Positions 1 to 10,092 are shown, counted from the first letter of the stretch. The stretch is DNA of 64,000 bases from Alsobacter soli (GCF_003004785.1 NZ_PVZS01000014.1:1-64000); one strand, 5' to 3'. Notes: generated from the sequence alone by a model not told the origin. A program made the numbers and translations.

Positions 1-746
1 GCGGGCCGGGGCGGGGGCGGCGGGGCTGCGCGCTCGGGCTGGACCGGCCTGGCGACAGGCTCGGGACGCGCCGGACGGGCCGGCTCGGGCCGCGCTTCGG
101 CGCGCAGCACGGGCTCGGGCCGCATCGCGGGCTCGGGACGGAGGACCGGATCGGCGCGCAGGTCCGGCTCCGGGCGAATCACGTCGGGACGCCGCGGCGG
201 GGGAGGCGGCGGATTGCGCTGAGGCTCGGGCGCAGGCCGCGGCGGCATGGCGGCGACGGGCGGCACGGGCGCGTTCGCGGCGACGGGCTGCGGCTCTGGC
301 CGGGGCTCCGGACGGTGCTCCGGACGCTGGGGCTCGGGCCGGTGCGTCTCAGGGCGCGGCAGGTCCGGGCGAATCGTCTCGGGCCGCGGCAGATCGGGCC
401 GCGTCGGCTCCGGCCGGGCCGGCTCGGGGAACATGTCGCGCGCCGCATGCCCGGCGCGCACAATGGTCGGCTCGATCACGAGGTCGTTCGGACCTCCGAT
501 CATCAGGAGGTGTTCCACGTTGTCCCGCCGGATGATCACCAACTGGCGCTGCCGGTCGAGATCATAGGCGTCAACCACGCCCAGGCGCGGCTGCCGGTTG
601 CGGGCCACGCCGCCAGGCAGGTTCAGCCGGGCGCCTGCGACGCGCCGCAGCAGCAGCGCGAAGAGCGCCAGCAGGATGAAGATCACGACGAACGCCACGG
701 CCCACACCGCCGGCGTCGGCAAGTTCATTCCGAATATCGATTGCAA
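1..746 (-). CDS. fliO: FliO-like flagellar biosynthesis protein, 3' end outside window
   Basis: The protein reads from the minus strand and runs off the left window edge. It has an N-terminal membrane segment (about residues 12-30, VWAVAFVVIFILLALFALLL) followed by a short basic domain with RRDNVEHLLMIGGPNDLVIE, the hallmark of rhizobial FliO-like proteins. These help assemble the flagellar type III export gate FliPQR. The rest (about 150 residues visible) is a low-complexity tail of repeated RPEP/RPDLPRPET units. I chose a TTG start at 746 because GGAG lies 11 bases upstream and the resulting LQSIFG start resembles the family; an ATG at 728 is the alternative and lacks a ribosome site. The gene is divergent from flgB, which fits a flagellar role. 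The length of the Pro-rich tail cannot be judged. Confidence 0.8.
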   Translation of the reverse strand, partial: MQSIFGMNLPTPAVWAVAFVVIFILLALFALLLRRVAGARLNLPGGVARNRQPRLGVVDAYDLDRQRQLVIIRRDNVEHLLMIGGPNDLVIEPTIVRAGHAARDMFPEPARPEPTRPDLPRPETIRPDLPRPETHRPEPQRPEHRPEPRPEPQPVAANAPVPPVAAMPPRPAPEPQRNPPPPPPRRPDVIRPEPDLRADPVLRPEPAMRPEPVLRAEARPEPARPARPEPVARPVQPERAAPPPPPRP

Positions 747-862
747 CGCTGAAACACTCCCAACACGCGCGCCTGCGGGGCCCCACCCGCAGCCTGAACA
801 TAACACGCATTTTTTCGCTTGCGTGCGTCAAGCCCCCAACACCCGCGCTCCACCGGAACTCG

Positions 863-879
863 TTTACCGCCCATTAACC
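863..879 (+). promoter_or_regulatory. Candidate CtrA-binding site upstream of flgB
   Basis: TTTA-N7-TTAACC lies 42-58 bases upstream of the flgB start, in the divergent fliO-flgB gap (747-920). The alphaproteobacterial CtrA consensus is TTAA-N7-TTAAC, so this differs at one base of the first half-site. CtrA is a known activator of flagellar genes in several alphaproteobacteria. The rest of the gap shows nothing else recognisable. Confidence 0.45.
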
Positions 880-920
880 ATGCGGGCGGCATTTTTTGCC
901 CACCTGCCTCGGAGACCGCC

Positions 921-1310
921 ATGAGCGGAATGGGACTGTCCCTCGTCGACCAGCTGAAAACGCGCATGCAGTGGCTGCAGACGCGGCAGAAAGTGCTGGC
1001 CGAAAACGTCGCGAATGCGGACACGCCGAATTTTCGTCCGAAGGACCTCAAACCGTTCGAGCTTTCCGCCGGGGGCGGCGGCGTCCGCCTGGAGGCGACC
1101 AGCCCGGGGCACCTCGGCGGCGCTGCGGGCGGCTCGGCGCCCGGCTCCCGCGGGGCGGCCAAGTTCGAGACCCGGCCTTCCGGCAACGCGGTCTCGCTCG
1201 AGGACGAGATGACCCGGCTCGCCGACACGCAGATGGACTACCAGACGGTGGCGAGCCTCTATTCGAAGAGCCTCGGCATGATCAAGATCGCCATCGGCAA
1301 GAAGGCCTGA
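921..1310 (+). CDS. flgB: Flagellar basal-body rod protein FlgB
   Basis: This 129-residue proximal rod component is exported by the flagellar type III system and assembled in the periplasm. The N-terminal half carries the conserved rod signature QKVLAENVANADTPNFRPKDL (about residues 24-44), and the C-terminal amphipathic helix is MDYQTVASLYSKSLGMIK. The length is normal for FlgB. The ATG at 921 is the first that keeps the conserved N-terminus (MSGMGLSLVDQLK). It is 7 bases from flgC and starts the flgB-flgC-fliE operon, the usual alphaproteobacterial order. A candidate CtrA site lies just upstream. Confidence 0.95.
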   Translation: MSGMGLSLVDQLKTRMQWLQTRQKVLAENVANADTPNFRPKDLKPFELSAGGGGVRLEATSPGHLGGAAGGSAPGSRGAAKFETRPSGNAVSLEDEMTRLADTQMDYQTVASLYSKSLGMIKIAIGKKA

Positions 1311-1316
1311 CGCATC

Positions 1317-1727
1317 ATGGACTTCCTGCGCTCGCTCTCGATCGCCGCCTCCGGCCTCAAGGCCCAGGCCGGCCGCATCCGAATCATCTCCGAGAACATC
1401 GCCAACGCCGATTCGACGGCGCTGAAGCCCGGCGGCGAGCCCTACCGGCGCAAGATCCCCACCTTCGACCATCGCTTCGAGCGCGAGCTCGACGCGCAGA
1501 CGGTCGCGATGGGGCGCGTCCGGCGCGACCCGAAGCCGTTCGAGGTGAAGCACGAGCCCGGGCACCCCGCGGCGGACCGCAATGGCGACGTGAAATACCC
1601 GAACGTCAACCCGCTGATCGAGCAGATGGACATGCGCGAGGCGCAGCGGAGCTACGAAGCCAACCTGAACGTCATCAGCAGTACGCGCCGCATGCTGGCG
1701 AAGACGCTCGAGATCCTGCGGGCGTAA
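1317..1727 (+). CDS. flgC: Flagellar basal-body rod protein FlgC
   Basis: This 136-residue proximal rod protein has the N-terminal flagellar rod motif SGLKAQAGRIRIISENIANA with PYRRK shortly after (residues about 12-46). The C-terminal helix NLNVISSTRRMLAKTLEI ends the protein, as in the family. KYPNVNPLIEQMDMREAQRSYEAN is the conserved FlgC C-terminal region. The gene follows flgB by 6 bases and precedes fliE by 27, so the three are surely co-transcribed. FlgC packs on FlgB, FliE and FlgF in the rod. The length is typical. Confidence 0.96.
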   Translation: MDFLRSLSIAASGLKAQAGRIRIISENIANADSTALKPGGEPYRRKIPTFDHRFERELDAQTVAMGRVRRDPKPFEVKHEPGHPAADRNGDVKYPNVNPLIEQMDMREAQRSYEANLNVISSTRRMLAKTLEILRA

Positions 1728-1754
1728 GCGCCCGCGACCTGACGGAGACCCGCC

Positions 1755-2063
1755 ATGGCCAGCCCCACCTTCGCGGCCGGCGCCTACGCCGCCACGCAGC
1801 GACTCGCGACCCCCACGGCCGGCAAGGCCGTCGCCGGCGCCCAGGGCGGAAGCTTCGCGGACGCGCTCACCAACGTGCTGCAGACGGTGGCCGACGCCGG
1901 GAAACAGGCCGACCAGCAGGCCGCCAAGGCCGCGGCGGGCAAGGCCGACATGGTGGACGTCGTCACCGCGGTGGCCGAATCGGAGACCGCTCTCGAGACG
2001 CTGGTGGCCGTGCGCGACCGCGTGATCTCCGCCTACGAGGAGATCATGCGGATGCAGATCTAA
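1755..2063 (+). CDS. fliE: Flagellar hook-basal body complex protein FliE
   Basis: This 102-residue adaptor joins the MS ring to the rod and is the first axial substrate of the export gate. The C-terminal half has the family pattern: VDVVTAVAESETALETLVAVRD followed by RVISAYEEIMRMQI, ending in the typical MxMxI-like terminus. The N-terminal half is Ala/Gly-rich and poorly conserved, as usual. The ATG at 1755 follows GACGGAGACC, an acceptable ribosome site. The gene is last in the flgBC-fliE block; a strong hairpin and a repeat cluster separate it from fliQ. Confidence 0.94.
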   Translation: MASPTFAAGAYAATQRLATPTAGKAVAGAQGGSFADALTNVLQTVADAGKQADQQAAKAAAGKADMVDVVTAVAESETALETLVAVRDRVISAYEEIMRMQI

Positions 2064-2073
2064 GGGGCTCGAG

Positions 2074-2095
2074 CCTCTCCCCGGGCGGGGAGAGG
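2074..2095. terminator. Hairpin just after fliE
   Basis: CCTCTCCCC and GGGGAGAGG form a perfect 9-bp stem around a GGGC loop, starting 11 bases after the fliE stop. There is no U-run, so it may be a 3'-end stabiliser rather than an intrinsic terminator. Confidence 0.4.
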
Positions 2096-2113
2096 AAGAC
2101 GCAGACGCCTCGC

Positions 2114-2595
2114 CGTCATCCCCGGGACTTTCCCGCGGATTGACGCGGGCGGCGGGGCGTGGATGGCCGGGACAAGCCCGGCCATGACGGGAGAGGTTCT
2201 TCGCCGTGTTCGTCGTCCCTGCGATTGTCGAGGGATCCACGCGGTCGGCGCGGGCGCGGATGGCCGGGACAAGCCCGGCCATGACGGAGAGAGGTTCTTC
2301 GCCGTGTTCGTCATCCCCAGGCTTGTCCCGGGGATCCACGCGGTCGGCGTGGGCGTGGATGGCCGGGACGAGCCGGCCATGACGGAGAGAGATCGAGTGC
2401 GGTTTGCGCCGTCATCCCCGGCCGGAGCCGCGGAGCGGCGGAGGGGAAGGGGATCCAGGGGCAACCTGGCGCCCCCTCTTCGGTGACGAGAGCCCGGCAG
2501 GCCCCCGCGCTGTCCTGCAAGGGCGGAACCGGGCAAGCCCGGCGCGGGCGGCCCTGGATCCCCTTCCCGGCGCTTCGCGCCGCCGGGGATGACGG
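2114..2595. repeat. Intergenic palindromic repeats: three type A units plus one type B pair
   Basis: The 600-base gap between fliE and fliQ contains no gene. Type A units sit at 2114-2190, 2211-2287 and 2309-2385. Each has a left half (CGTCATCCCCGGGCTTGTCC-like) and a right half (GGCCGGGACAAGCCCGGCC, then ATGACGG) that pair with each other and also fold individually as 7-bp-stem hairpins. 2410-2595 is a type B pair: CCCCGGCCGGAGCCGCGGAG at one end, and CCCTTCCCGGCGCTTCGCGC at the other end, closed by CGGGGATGACGG. Short open frames inside are spurious. Confidence 0.9.
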
Positions 2596-2662
2596 GGAGA
2601 GGGCTGAGAGGCGTGTGCGAGAAGACGAAGCGGGTCTTGGGGCCCAAGAGAGCGGGGGCGCA

Positions 2663-2929
2663 GTGACGGGACCGGAAGTTCTGGATGTCGCGCGGGACGG
2701 CATCTTCACGTTTCTCAAGGTGGCGAGCCCGCTGATGCTCGTGGCGTTGGCCGTGGGCGTGGTGATCTCGCTCGTGCAGGCGCTGACGCAGATCCAGGAG
2801 CAGACGCTTGTCGCGGTGCCGAAGATCATCGTGCTGGGGCTCGCGATGCTGCTGCTTCTTCCGTTCATGGGCGACGCGCTGGCGGGATACATGACGCGGG
2901 TCGCGGCGCGAATCGCAACAGGCGGTTAA
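2663..2929 (+). CDS. fliQ: Flagellar export gate protein FliQ
   Basis: This 88-residue inner-membrane protein of the FliPQR export gate has two hydrophobic helices (about residues 14-37 and 49-71) around the conserved loop LTQIQEQTLVAVPKI. The length matches FliQ (about 88-90). The start is GTG at 2663, preceded by a G-rich ribosome site (GGGGGCGCA); no in-frame ATG fits. One base separates its stop from a possible upstream GTG of fliR, so the genes are an operon. fliP is not here; in this group it is commonly beside fliO or elsewhere. Confidence 0.95.
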   Translation: MTGPEVLDVARDGIFTFLKVASPLMLVALAVGVVISLVQALTQIQEQTLVAVPKIIVLGLAMLLLLPFMGDALAGYMTRVAARIATGG

Positions 2930-2999
2930 GGTGACCGCCGTCGCGCAGGCGGGATGGGGCCCGCCGCTCCCAGCCGGGACTGCGCGGGGCGGGGCTTGG

Positions 3000-3764
3000 A
3001 TGTCGTTCACCTTCGGGCCGGGGATCGCGGCCCTGTTCATGATCGTGTTCGCGCGCGTCGGCGTCCTCGTGATGCTGATGCCGGCGCTGGGCGAGCGCAT
3101 GGCCCCGGCGCGGGTGCGGCTGGCGCTGGCGATCTTCCTGTCGCTCGCCATGACGCCGACGGTGCGCGCCGCCCTGCCGCCGCAGGCGACGCAGGGCAAT
3201 GCGGTGTTCACGACGCTTTTCCTGGAGCTCGCCATCGGGCTGATGATCGGGCTGTGCGCCCGCATCGTGGTGGCGAGCCTGCAGACGGCGGGCAACTTCG
3301 TGTCCCAGGCGCTCGGGCTCGGCTTCGCCGAAACGGTGGACCCGTCCCAGGGCGGCCAGGCGGCGGCGCTCGGCAACCTGCTCACCATGCTGGGCGTCAC
3401 GCTGCTGTTCGCCACGGACGGGCACCACGTGGTGATCGCCGCCATCGGGGGCAGCTACGCGGCGCTGCCGCCCGGCGCGCCGCCGCCTCCCGGGGACGCG
3501 GCCATGCTGGCGCTCTCCACCATGGGCAAGGGCTTCGCCATCGCCGTGCAGGTGGCGGCGCCGTTCATCGTGTTCGGGGTGATCATCAACCTGGGGCTGG
3601 GCGTGCTGTCCCGGCTCATGCCGGCGCTGCAGGTGTTCTTCCTGGGCATGCCGGCGACGATCCTGATCGGCTTCGTCATCCTGCTCGCGTCCATCGGGCT
3701 GATGATGGGCATCTTCCTGCGGGAGGTCTCCGACTTCCTGGTCCCGTTCGCGACGCCGGGGTGA
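3000..3764 (+). CDS. fliR: Flagellar export gate protein FliR
   Basis: This 254-residue, six-helix membrane protein forms the core of the export gate with FliP and FliQ. Conserved features are FARVGVLVMLMPALGE near the N-terminus, the ELAIGLMIGL segment, and GNFVSQALGLGFAETVDP. The family is usually 250-260 residues, so I prefer the ATG at 3000. A GTG at 2931, two bases after fliQ, would add 23 unconserved residues. The gene is followed 3 bases later by flhB. Confidence 0.94.
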   Translation: MSFTFGPGIAALFMIVFARVGVLVMLMPALGERMAPARVRLALAIFLSLAMTPTVRAALPPQATQGNAVFTTLFLELAIGLMIGLCARIVVASLQTAGNFVSQALGLGFAETVDPSQGGQAAALGNLLTMLGVTLLFATDGHHVVIAAIGGSYAALPPGAPPPPGDAAMLALSTMGKGFAIAVQVAAPFIVFGVIINLGLGVLSRLMPALQVFFLGMPATILIGFVILLASIGLMMGIFLREVSDFLVPFATPG

Positions 3765-3767
3765 CGC

Positions 3768-4832
3768 ATGGCGGACACCGACCAGGAAGACCGCACAGAA
3801 GAGCCGTCCCTCCGGCGCCTGCAACAGGCGATCGAGCGCGGCGACGTCGCCAAGAGCCAGGAGATCAACACCTGGTTCGTGCTGGCCGGCGGCACGCTGG
3901 CGCTCGCCGCCGTGGGGGACACGGCGGCCGGGTCGCTCAAGGGCATGCTGCAGGGGCTGCTCTCCCAGGCGGGGAACGTGCCGGCGGAGCCGGGGGCGCT
4001 CAAGGCCTACGGGACATACGCCCTGTGGGCCGGGCTGTCGGCGCTGGCGCTGCCGCTGGGCGTGATCCTCTTCGCCGGGCTCGCGGGCGCCATGGCGCAG
4101 CACCGGCCGATGATCACCACGGAGCCGCTGGCGCCGCAGCTGTCGCGCATCTCGCCCATGGCGGGGTTCAAGCGCGTCTTCGGCAAGGAGGCCTTCGTCC
4201 AGTTCCTGAAGGGGCTGCTGAAGATCGGCGTGGTGGGGGCGGCGATCTACATGGCGGTGTGGCCGGAGATCGCCCGCATGGAGAGCTTCGCCACCCTGGA
4301 CGTGGCGCTGCTGCTGCCGGCCGTGAAGGCCGAGGCGCTCACGCTGATGAAGGCGGTGCTGATCATCTACGCGGTGATCGCCGGGGGCGACTACGTCTAC
4401 CAGCGCATCAGCTGGTACAACCGCCAGCGGATGACCAAGCAGGAGCTCAAGGAAGAGCACAAGGAGACGGAGGGCAATCCCGAGGTGAAGGCCAAGCTGC
4501 GGGCGCTGCGCGCCAAGCAGGCGCGCCAGCGCATGATGGCCAAGGTGCCCCAGGCCACGGTGGTCGTCATGAACCCGACCCACTTCGCGGTGGCGCTGCA
4601 ATACGAACCCGGGATGCAGGCGCCGCAGTGCGTGGCCAAGGGCCTCGACGCGGTCGCGCTGCGCATCCGCGCGCTGGCGGAGGAGAACGGAGTGCCCGTC
4701 GTTGAAAATCCGCCGCTCGCCCGCGCGCTTTACAAGGCGGTTGAACTCGATCAGGACATCCCGGTCGAACACTACAAGGCCGTGGCCGAAGTGATCGGCT
4801 ACGTGATGCGCCTGCGCCGGAGGCGCGCATGA
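3768..4832 (+). CDS. flhB: Flagellar export switch protein FlhB
   Basis: This 354-residue protein controls the substrate-specificity switch from rod/hook to filament export. It has an N-terminal basic cytoplasmic stretch (DQEDRTEEPSLRRLQQA), four membrane segments and a cytoplasmic C-terminal domain. The autocleavage motif NPTH is at residues 269-272, cutting between Asn269 and Pro270 as in enteric FlhB. The end, PVEHYKAVAEVIGYVMRLR, is typical. It follows fliR by 3 bases, and its stop overlaps the cckA start (ATGA at 4829-4832), which predicts translational coupling. Confidence 0.97.
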   Translation: MADTDQEDRTEEPSLRRLQQAIERGDVAKSQEINTWFVLAGGTLALAAVGDTAAGSLKGMLQGLLSQAGNVPAEPGALKAYGTYALWAGLSALALPLGVILFAGLAGAMAQHRPMITTEPLAPQLSRISPMAGFKRVFGKEAFVQFLKGLLKIGVVGAAIYMAVWPEIARMESFATLDVALLLPAVKAEALTLMKAVLIIYAVIAGGDYVYQRISWYNRQRMTKQELKEEHKETEGNPEVKAKLRALRAKQARQRMMAKVPQATVVVMNPTHFAVALQYEPGMQAPQCVAKGLDAVALRIRALAEENGVPVVENPPLARALYKAVELDQDIPVEHYKAVAEVIGYVMRLRRRRA

Positions 4833-7444
4833 CGGCGGCGGACGGATGGACCATGGCTTCACGTGACCGGGCAGGACAGGACGCGATGATCGCAGGCGCG
4901 CCCGCCGCCGGGGCGGACCGGCCGCAGCGCTCCGGCAGCGCCGTGATGCTGCTGGCGCTCGCCGGCGTGCTGGTGGGCGCGGCCATCGCGCTGTCGCTGG
5001 TGGCGAGCGAGAAGGCGCAGCCGCTGATCATGGGGCTGCTCGCGTTGCTCGCCGTGGTGGGCGTCTTCGCCCTCTTCGCCGGGGCGGTCGGCATCGTGGA
5101 GTTCGCCGGCAAGACCAGCCGCAACGACCTGACCAAGTCGGTCGCCGACAGCGCCGCCGAGGGCCTGCTGGTGGTGGAGGCGGACGGGCGCGTCGCCTAC
5201 GCCAACGGCGCCTACCTGCGCTTCGCCGGGGCGCGCAGCGCCGACGCGGCGCTCACCGCGGAGCGGCTGTTCACCGGCTCCGCGGACGTGTCGGAGGCCA
5301 TTTACCGCCTGGCCCAGGCGGCGCGGGAGAGCAAGAGCGCCTCCGAAGAGATCCGCCTCTCGCCCCCGCTCGGCGCCCTGGAGGGCGTGGCCTGGTACCG
5401 CGTTCGCGTGCGCCCCGTGGACCGCCCCACTGGCCGGCGCGCCACGCTGTGGACCATCGCGGACGTGACCCGCGAGCGCGAGCGGCAGGAGAACGTCTTC
5501 CAGGAACTCCAGCACGCCATCGACTACCTGGACCACGCGCCGGCGGGCTTCCTGTCCGTCGACGCCGCCGGCGACGTCATCTACATGAACGCCACACTGG
5601 CGGGGTGGCTGGACTACGACCTCGCCCAGTTCGGCTCCGGCGGGCTGAAGCTGTCGGACCTGGTCCCCGGCGACGGCGGCGCGCTGCTCACCGGCGTGAT
5701 GGGCGGCGCCGGCGAGGTGCGCACGGAGATCCACGACCTCGACCTGCGGCGCCGGGGCGGCCAGTCCCTGCCGGTGCGGCTGTTCCACAGCGTGGCCTAC
5801 GCGTATGACGGCACGCCCGGCCCCTCGCGCACGCTGGTGCTCAACCGCTCCGCCGGCGAGGACGTGGCCGAGGGCCAGCGCGCCGCCGAGGTGCGCTTCG
5901 CGCGCTTCTTCAACAACACGCCGCTCGCCATCGCGACCATCGACCGGCACGGCCGCATCGCGCGCACCAACGGGCCCTTCGCCAAGCTGTTCGGCGGCGC
6001 CTTCAAGGGCCACGACGCCGCGGAGGCGCGCACCATCCAGGCCGTGGTGGCGGACCGCGACCGCGAACAGCTCACGGCCGCCATCGCGTCCGCCGCCCAG
6101 GGCCGTGGCGACATCGCGCCCATCGACCTGTCGCTCGCCGGGGAGGGCACCCGCTCGGCCCGCTTCTTCGTCACCGCGGTGGAGCACGAGGCCGAGGACG
6201 GCGAGGCGGGGATCGTCTACGCGCTCGACACCACCGAGCAGCGGGCGCTGGAAGCGCAGTTCGCCCAGGCGCAGAAGATGCAAGCGGTGGGCGAGCTCGC
6301 CGGCGGCGTGGCGCACGACTTCAACAACGTGCTGCAGGGCATCATGGGCTACGCCGACCTGCTGCTCGTGAACCACCGGCCGACCGACCCGTCCTTCCAG
6401 GACATCATGCAGATCAAGCAGAACGCCAACCGGGCGGCCGGCCTCGTGCGCCAGCTGCTGGCGTTCTCGCGCCGCCAGACCCTGCGGCCGCAGGTGATGC
6501 ATTTCGGCGAGGTGCTCTCCGACCTGGGCATGCTGCTGAAGCGCCTCCTTGGGGAGCGTGTGGAGCTCGACGTGCGCCACGGCCGCGACCTGTGGCCGGT
6601 GCGGGCCGACCTCACCCAGTTCGAGCAGGTGATCGTCAACCTGGCCGTGAACGCGCGCGACGCGATGCCCGAGGGCGGGCGCCTCGCCATCCGCACCAGC
6701 AACGTGCACGCCACCGAGCCGGTGGCGGCGGGCGAGCAGGTGATGCCGGCGGCGGACTACGTGCTGATCGAGATCCAGGACAGCGGCACCGGCATCCCGC
6801 AGGAGATCATCGAGAAGATCTTCCAGCCGTTCTTCACCACCAAGGAGGTGGGCAAGGGCACGGGCCTGGGGCTCTCCATGGTGTACGGCTTCGTCAAGCA
6901 GTCGGGCGGCTACATCTTCTGCGACAGCGAGGTCGGGCGCGGCACCACGTTCCGCATCTACCTGCCCCGCCACAGCGGCGAGGAGCACGCCGAGGAGGCC
7001 CCGGCCGCCGCGGCCGGCGCCAAGGGCGACGCCAAGGCGGTCGCCCCGGCCAAGCCGAAGCCCAACGCCGACCTCACCGGCAACGGCACCGTGCTGCTGG
7101 TGGAGGACGAGGAGGCCGTGCGCGCCTTCGGAGCCCGCGCGTTGGCCCAGCGCGGCTACACCGTGCTGGAGGCCGCCTCCGGCGTGGAGGCTCTGCAGGT
7201 CTTCGACGAGCAGGGCGGCGCGATCGACCTCGTGGTCTCGGACGTGGTCATGCCCGAGATGGACGGCCCCTCGCTGCTCCGCGAGCTGCGCAAGCGCGAC
7301 GGCAAGGCCAAGGTGATCTTCGTGTCCGGCTACGCCGAGGAGGCCTTCAACAAGAACCTGCCGGACGGGGAGGATTTCTCCTTCCTGCCCAAGCCCTTCA
7401 CGCTGAAGCAGCTGATCGAGGCGGTGAAGACGGCGCTGGGGTGA
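4829..7444 (+). CDS. cckA: Hybrid sensor histidine kinase CckA
   Basis: This 871-residue kinase-phosphatase is the head of the CckA-ChpT-CtrA phosphorelay that controls cell cycle and flagellar genes in alphaproteobacteria. It has two membrane helices (about residues 33-53 and 58-84), then PAS-like domains up to about 480. The HisKA box [11 protein letters not shown] has phospho-acceptor His496. The HATPase region contains [21 protein letters not shown] and [13 protein letters not shown]-terminal receiver domain (about 753-871) has Asp805 in [12 protein letters not shown]. The 4-base overlap with flhB ties the kinase to the flagellar operon. There is a possible second Met at residue 9 (4853), so the exact start is open. 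Assignment to CckA rather than another hybrid kinase rests on domain order and the characteristic HDFNN box. Confidence 0.93.
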   Translation: MTAADGWTMASRDRAGQDAMIAGAPAAGADRPQRSGSAVMLLALAGVLVGAAIALSLVASEKAQPLIMGLLALLAVVGVFALFAGAVGIVEFAGKTSRNDLTKSVADSAAEGLLVVEADGRVAYANGAYLRFAGARSADAALTAERLFTGSADVSEAIYRLAQAARESKSASEEIRLSPPLGALEGVAWYRVRVRPVDRPTGRRATLWTIADVTRERERQENVFQELQHAIDYLDHAPAGFLSVDAAGDVIYMNATLAGWLDYDLAQFGSGGLKLSDLVPGDGGALLTGVMGGAGEVRTEIHDLDLRRRGGQSLPVRLFHSVAYAYDGTPGPSRTLVLNRSAGEDVAEGQRAAEVRFARFFNNTPLAIATIDRHGRIARTNGPFAKLFGGAFKGHDAAEARTIQAVVADRDREQLTAAIASAAQGRGDIAPIDLSLAGEGTRSARFFVTAVEHEAEDGEAGIVYALDTTEQRALEAQFAQAQKMQAVGELAGGVAHDFNNVLQGIMGYADLLLVNHRPTDPSFQDIMQIKQNANRAAGLVRQLLAFSRRQTLRPQVMHFGEVLSDLGMLLKRLLGERVELDVRHGRDLWPVRADLTQFEQVIVNLAVNARDAMPEGGRLAIRTSNVHATEPVAAGEQVMPAADYVLIEIQDSGTGIPQEIIEKIFQPFFTTKEVGKGTGLGLSMVYGFVKQSGGYIFCDSEVGRGTTFRIYLPRHSGEEHAEEAPAAAAGAKGDAKAVAPAKPKPNADLTGNGTVLLVEDEEAVRAFGARALAQRGYTVLEAASGVEALQVFDEQGGAIDLVVSDVVMPEMDGPSLLRELRKRDGKAKVIFVSGYAEEAFNKNLPDGEDFSFLPKPFTLKQLIEAVKTALG

Positions 7445-7528
7445 GGCGGCGCACGCCCTCCCCGCGCGGGGCGAAGGTGGCGCGAACTCCCGGGCCGCGC
7501 CCGTAACGCTTTCATGCTTCCCCTCCAC

Positions 7529-8728
7529 CGTCATCCCCGGGCTCGTCCCGGGGATCCACGCCTTCGGGCAGGACATGGATGGCCGGGACGAGCCCGGGGA
7601 TGACGGCGGCGGCAGGTCCATGCGAGATCCGCGCCGAAGTTCCGTGCGAGTTTCATGCAATCCCGCCACCGTCATCCCCGGGCTCGTCCCGGGGATTTAC
7701 GCCCTGGGGGCAGGGCGTGGATGGCCGGGACAAGCCCGGCCATGACGGCGGCGGCAGGTCTATACGAGATCCGCGCCGAAGTTCCGTGCGAGTTTCATGC
7801 AATCCCGCCACCGTCATCCCCGGGCCCGTCCCGGGGATTTACGCCCTGTGGGCAGGGCGTGGATGGCCGGGACAAGCCCGGCCATGACGGCGGCGGCAGG
7901 TCGATACGAGATCCGCGCCGAAGTTCCGTGCCGGCTCCATGCAATTCCCCCGTCATCCCTGGGCTCGTCCCGGGGATCCACGCCCTCGGGCAGTGCGTGG
8001 GTGGCCGGGACAAGCCCGGCCATGACGGCGGCGGCAGGTCGATACGAGATCCGCGCCGAAGTTCCGTGCGAGTTTCATGCAATCCCGCCACCGTCATCCC
8101 CGGGCTCGTCCCGGGGATTTACGCCCTGTGGGCAGGGCGTGGATGGCCGGGACAAGCCCGGCCATGACGGCGGCGGCAGGTCTATACGAGATCCGCGCCG
8201 AAGTTCCGTGCCGGCTCCATGCAATTCCCCCGTCATCCCTGGGCTCGTCCCGGGGATCCACGCCCTCGGGCAGTGCGTGGGTGGCCGGGACAAGCCCGGC
8301 CATGACGGCGGCGGCAGGTCGATACGAGATCCGCGCCGAAGTTCCGTGCCGGCTCCATGCAATTCCCCCGTCATCCCTGGGCTCGTCCCGGGGATCCACG
8401 CCCTCGGGCAGTGCGTGGGTGGCCGGGACAAGCCCGGCCATGACGGCGGCGGCAGGTCGATACGAGATCCGCGCCGAAGTTCCGTGCCGGCTCCATGCAA
8501 TTCCCCCGTCATCCCTGGGCTCGTCCCGGGGATCCACGCCCTCGGGCAGTGCGTGGGTGGCCGGGACAAGCCCGGCCATGACGGCGGCGGCAGGTCGATA
8601 CGAGATCCGCGCCGAAGTTCCGTGCGGGCTTCATGCAATCCCGCCACCGTCATCCCCGGGCTTGTCCCGGGGATCCACGCCCTGGGGCAGTGCGTGGATC
8701 CCCGGGACAAGCCCGGCCATGACGGGCT
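7529..8728. repeat. Tandem array of nine type A palindromic units between cckA and recA
   Basis: Units begin with CGTCATCC at 7529, 7670, 7812, 7951, 8092, 8231, 8369, 8507 and 8648, giving periods of 138-142 bases. Each holds the A palindrome (two hairpin halves) and a conserved spacer that includes GAGATCCGCGCCGAAGTTCC. Two subtypes are interleaved: units 2, 3 and 5 have GGGGATTTACGCC and TTTCATGCAATCCC at their edges; units 4, 6, 7 and 8 have CATCCCTGGG and CTCCATGCAATTCC. The first and last units carry hybrid halves. No gene lies in 7445-8911. Confidence 0.95.
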
Positions 8729-8813
8729 AGAGCAGCGAGGATCCTGGTCAGCGACGCCAGCGTGGCGCGGGTTCCGCAGCATCGGGCGGGTGGAGTCATG
8801 GTTGTAGTGGGTA

Positions 8814-8828
8814 GAACAAAAAAAGAAC
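8814..8828 (-). promoter_or_regulatory. LexA (SOS) box upstream of recA
   Basis: GAAC-N7-GAAC, with seven A as spacer, is an exact match to the alphaproteobacterial SOS box (GTTC-N7-GTTC on the other strand). It lies 84-98 bases upstream of the recA start. A third GAAC at 8839-8842 is off register. LexA repression relieved by DNA damage is the expected control. Confidence 0.88.
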
Positions 8829-8911
8829 TTGCGAGCGAGAACAAAGCGTGATCAGATCGGCTTGTCTCGGTTGAGACTCGTTTCTCGCTCGTGCCATAAG
8901 GATCGCCTGCA

Positions 8912-9997
<1,086 letters not shown>

Positions 9998-10035
9998 GAA
10001 ACCGCCGTCCGGGCGATCCGCCCGCCCGAGCCCGC

Positions 10036-10070
10036 ACGGCGCCGCTTCCCCCGAGCGGCGCCGGTTTTCG
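10036..10070 (+). terminator. Intrinsic terminator of recA
   Basis: GGCGCCGCT (10036-10044) pairs with AGCGGCGCC (10052-10060) in a 9-bp stem with a 7-base loop, followed by GGTTTTCGTTT. It starts 38 bases after the recA stop. Confidence 0.8.
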
Positions 10071-10092
10071 TTTGGAGAACACGCCTTTCCAC

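Noticed and set aside
864-2339. 491-codon minus-strand open frame across flgB-fliE and the repeats
   Set aside because: It covers three real flagellar genes antisense and translates into repeat-derived residues at one end.
7529-8728. Possible CRISPR array
   Set aside because: The regular unit contains a palindrome of about 80 bases, and the intervening spacers are conserved and not unique. No cas gene is nearby.
7579-8807. Several open frames of 70-336 codons with MAGLVPAIHA or DGRDKPGHDG translations
   Set aside because: They arise from the palindromic repeats, occur in several frames and on both strands, and have no ribosome site or conserved start. Spurious genes of this type are common in Rhizobiales annotation.
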